A DNA stretch of 64,000 bases from VMCP01 sp965659745 (lineage in GTDB: Bacteria; Bacteroidota; Bacteroidia; NS11-12g; UBA955): positions 1-64,000 of the forward strand of contig CBFHXF010000007.1 of the NCBI GenBank assembly GCA_965659745.1, given 5' to 3'. The position numbers and the translations under genes are program-made. Positions 63,038-64,000 of the stretch are shown here, piece by piece (position 1 is the stretch's first letter; every line of letters begins with the position of its first letter). The notes beneath the pieces are model-generated. The model was given only the letters and a program-made list of their open reading frames with translations, made no database searches and had not been told where the DNA came from.

Positions 63038-63069
63038 AAAAAAGCCTCCTGAATAAAGGGGGCTTTTTT
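63038..63069 (+). terminator. Intrinsic terminator after the coiled-coil gene
   Basis: AAAAAAGCC and GGCTTTTTT pair, extended inwards by CC/GG, with a T-run at the end. It directly abuts the heptamer array. Confidence 0.85.
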
Positions 63070-63071
63070 AT

Positions 63072-63218
<147 letters not shown>

Positions 63219-63220
63219 AC

Positions 63221-63254
63221 AAAAAAGCTGCCTCGGATATGATGCAGCTTTTTT
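63221..63254. terminator. Terminator-like hairpin between repeat blocks
   Basis: AAAAAAGCTGC and GCAGCTTTTTT form a perfect 11-bp stem around a 12-base loop, with a T-run continuing. It works in either direction and starts 3 bases after the heptamer array. Confidence 0.8.
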
Positions 63255-63330
63255 TTGCTTTTGACTTTGATTATAATTCTGAATGGGATTCGATTACCAA
63301 CAAAAAGTACTTATTAGACTCCTTGAACCA

Positions 63331-63389
63331 CTCATAATTTACCATTCATAATTCATAACTCATAATTCACCATTCATAATTCATAATTC
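63331..63389. repeat. Degenerate ATTCAYM heptamer block, inverse of the array
   Basis: Imperfect repeats of CATAATT and CACCATT form a 60-base block. The segment AATTCACCATTCATAATTC is close to the reverse complement of the GAATGGTGAAT units at 63072-63218, so the two blocks form an imperfect inverted repeat around the middle hairpin. Confidence 0.75.
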
Positions 63390-63420
63390 AAAAAAGGTCG
63401 CCTTTTGAGCGACCTTTTTT
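63390..63420 (-). terminator. Intrinsic terminator of the RND gene
   Basis: AAAAAAGGTCGC and GCGACCTTTTTT form a perfect 12-bp stem with a 7-base loop, 4 bases past the RND stop. Confidence 0.9.
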
Positions 63421-63424
63421 AAAA

Positions 63425-64000
63425 CTATTTTTTCTTACCCGGACGTAACTCCTTATCCGGATCGTACGAAACGCCTACCCAAGAATAGATCTTGGCCTTA
63501 ACCTTTTCGTTCAGATAATACAAATTAGGAACAATGAATAACGTTAATACCGTTGCAAATCCCAATCCAAATATCATCGTCCAGCTTAAAGGACCCCAGA
63601 AGGCCACACTATCACCGCCGAAGAAAATATGGGGATTCAGCTCTGTAAATAAAGTTACAAAGTCCATATTCAAACCAACTGCCAATGGTATCAATCCCAA
63701 AATGGTACTGGCCGCCGTTAATAATACCGGAGTCATACGGGTTCTACCAGCTTCAATCAATGCTTCCTTCAATGGCATGCCTTGTGAACGCATTTGATCG
63801 GCAAATTCTACAATCAAAATACCATTTCTAACCACAATACCAATTAAGGCTACAATTCCAACCCCGCTCATAATTACTGAGAAATCCATATCAAAAATGG
63901 CAAATCCTAATAACACACCAATTACAGAGAAGAATACCTCACTTAAGATGATAATCGGCTTAGAAATCGAATTGAATTGCGAAACCAAAATTACAATGAT
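63425..64000 (-). CDS. RND efflux transporter permease, C-terminal part, cut by window edge
   Basis: The last 191 residues of an AcrB/CzcA-type inner-membrane pump; the frame stays open to the right edge and no true start is visible. Transmembrane helices 8-12 region: SKPIIILSEVFFSVIGVLLGFAI (N-part), VGIVALIGIVVRNGILIVEFADQM with the hallmark Asn-Gly-Ile motif before the cytoplasmic loop, EAGRTRMTPVLLTAASTILGLIPLA, and the final helix FGLGFATVLTLFIVPNLYYL. The tail is basic (RPGKKK). The hydrophilic exporter class (drug or metal) cannot be told from this part. Confidence 0.92.
   Translation of the reverse strand: MIVILVSQFNSISKPIIILSEVFFSVIGVLLGFAIFDMDFSVIMSGVGIVALIGIVVRNGILIVEFADQMRSQGMPLKEALIEAGRTRMTPVLLTAASTILGLIPLAVGLNMDFVTLFTELNPHIFFGGDSVAFWGPLSWTMIFGLGFATVLTLFIVPNLYYLNEKVKAKIYSWVGVSYDPDKELRPGKKK

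Overview
The window is an ordinary, gene-dense stretch of a Bacteroidota chromosome. Four things support this: a type IX secretion / gliding core operon (porP/sprF-like, gldK, gldL, gldM, gldN); a secreted M43 metalloprotease with a type IX C-terminal sorting domain; recurrent TAnnTTTG promoter elements with no Shine-Dalgarno sequences; and several families found mainly in this phylum. I cannot fix the class or genus from the sequence. No insertion sequence, prophage, CRISPR array or recognisable defence system was found, and the gene order reads as core genome.

Layout. 1-2.9 kb: a lipoprotein cut by the left edge, a 520-bp gap, a GH53 endo-galactanase lipoprotein, a small His/Gly-rich exported protein and a small conserved hypothetical. 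3.1-4.9 kb: a histone-deacetylase-family hydrolase facing an exported barrel-like protein. 5-8.2 kb: the translation operon thrS-infC-rpmI-rplT, ending in a clear terminator. 8.2-14.2 kb: an exported unknown, a PhoU-like protein with a Pit phosphate transporter, and convergent clpB. 14.4-25.8 kb: a GT51 peptidoglycan glycosyltransferase, purB, an exported barrel, uvrA, a GT22-like mannosyltransferase, and the lipB-lemA-TPM-TPM operon read leftwards. 25.9-33.3 kb: yraN, the M43 protease, topA, a SirB1-like protein and a lipoylated E2. 33.4-39.2 kb: two membrane proteins, a YfcE-like phosphoesterase, tRNA-Leu(CAA) fused head-to-tail to an alpha/beta hydrolase, a Sua5-type tsaC and an NtrC-family regulator. 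39.5-45.9 kb: the type IX operon. 46-48.7 kb: yceD-rpmF-plsX-fabH. 48.7-56.9 kb: a tRNA/rRNA m5C methyltransferase, a periplasmic-binding-protein-like lipid/ligand receptor, guaA, cinA, rnhA, recN and pfkA. 57-64 kb: an Ig-like lipoprotein, lon, a 51-aa membrane protein, an exported Ca-loop/thioredoxin-like protein, a coiled-coil membrane protein, a heptamer repeat array and the 3' end of an RND efflux pump.

How the genes work together. The porP-gldKLMN operon encodes the trans-periplasmic core and motor of type IX secretion; the M43 protease is a likely cargo. thrS-infC-rpmI-rplT and yceD-rpmF-plsX-fabH are classical couplings of translation with ribosomal proteins and of ribosome assembly with fatty-acid initiation. 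clpB and lon are both protein quality-control genes and share a TGTCA-N3-TGTCR element upstream.

The most interesting signals are regulatory rather than a new multi-gene system. They are promoters so close to the start codon that the mRNAs should be leaderless; a perfect 11-bp hairpin plus T-tract inside the hydrolase reading frame directly behind tRNA-Leu; a start codon placed in the loop of a perfect 10-bp hairpin at 33.35 kb; paired TAG-N3-CTA boxes bracketing the NtrC-family promoter; a 9-mer TTCCCCCGA found five times, only in convergent or divergent gaps; and a 21-unit heptamer array between stacked terminators.
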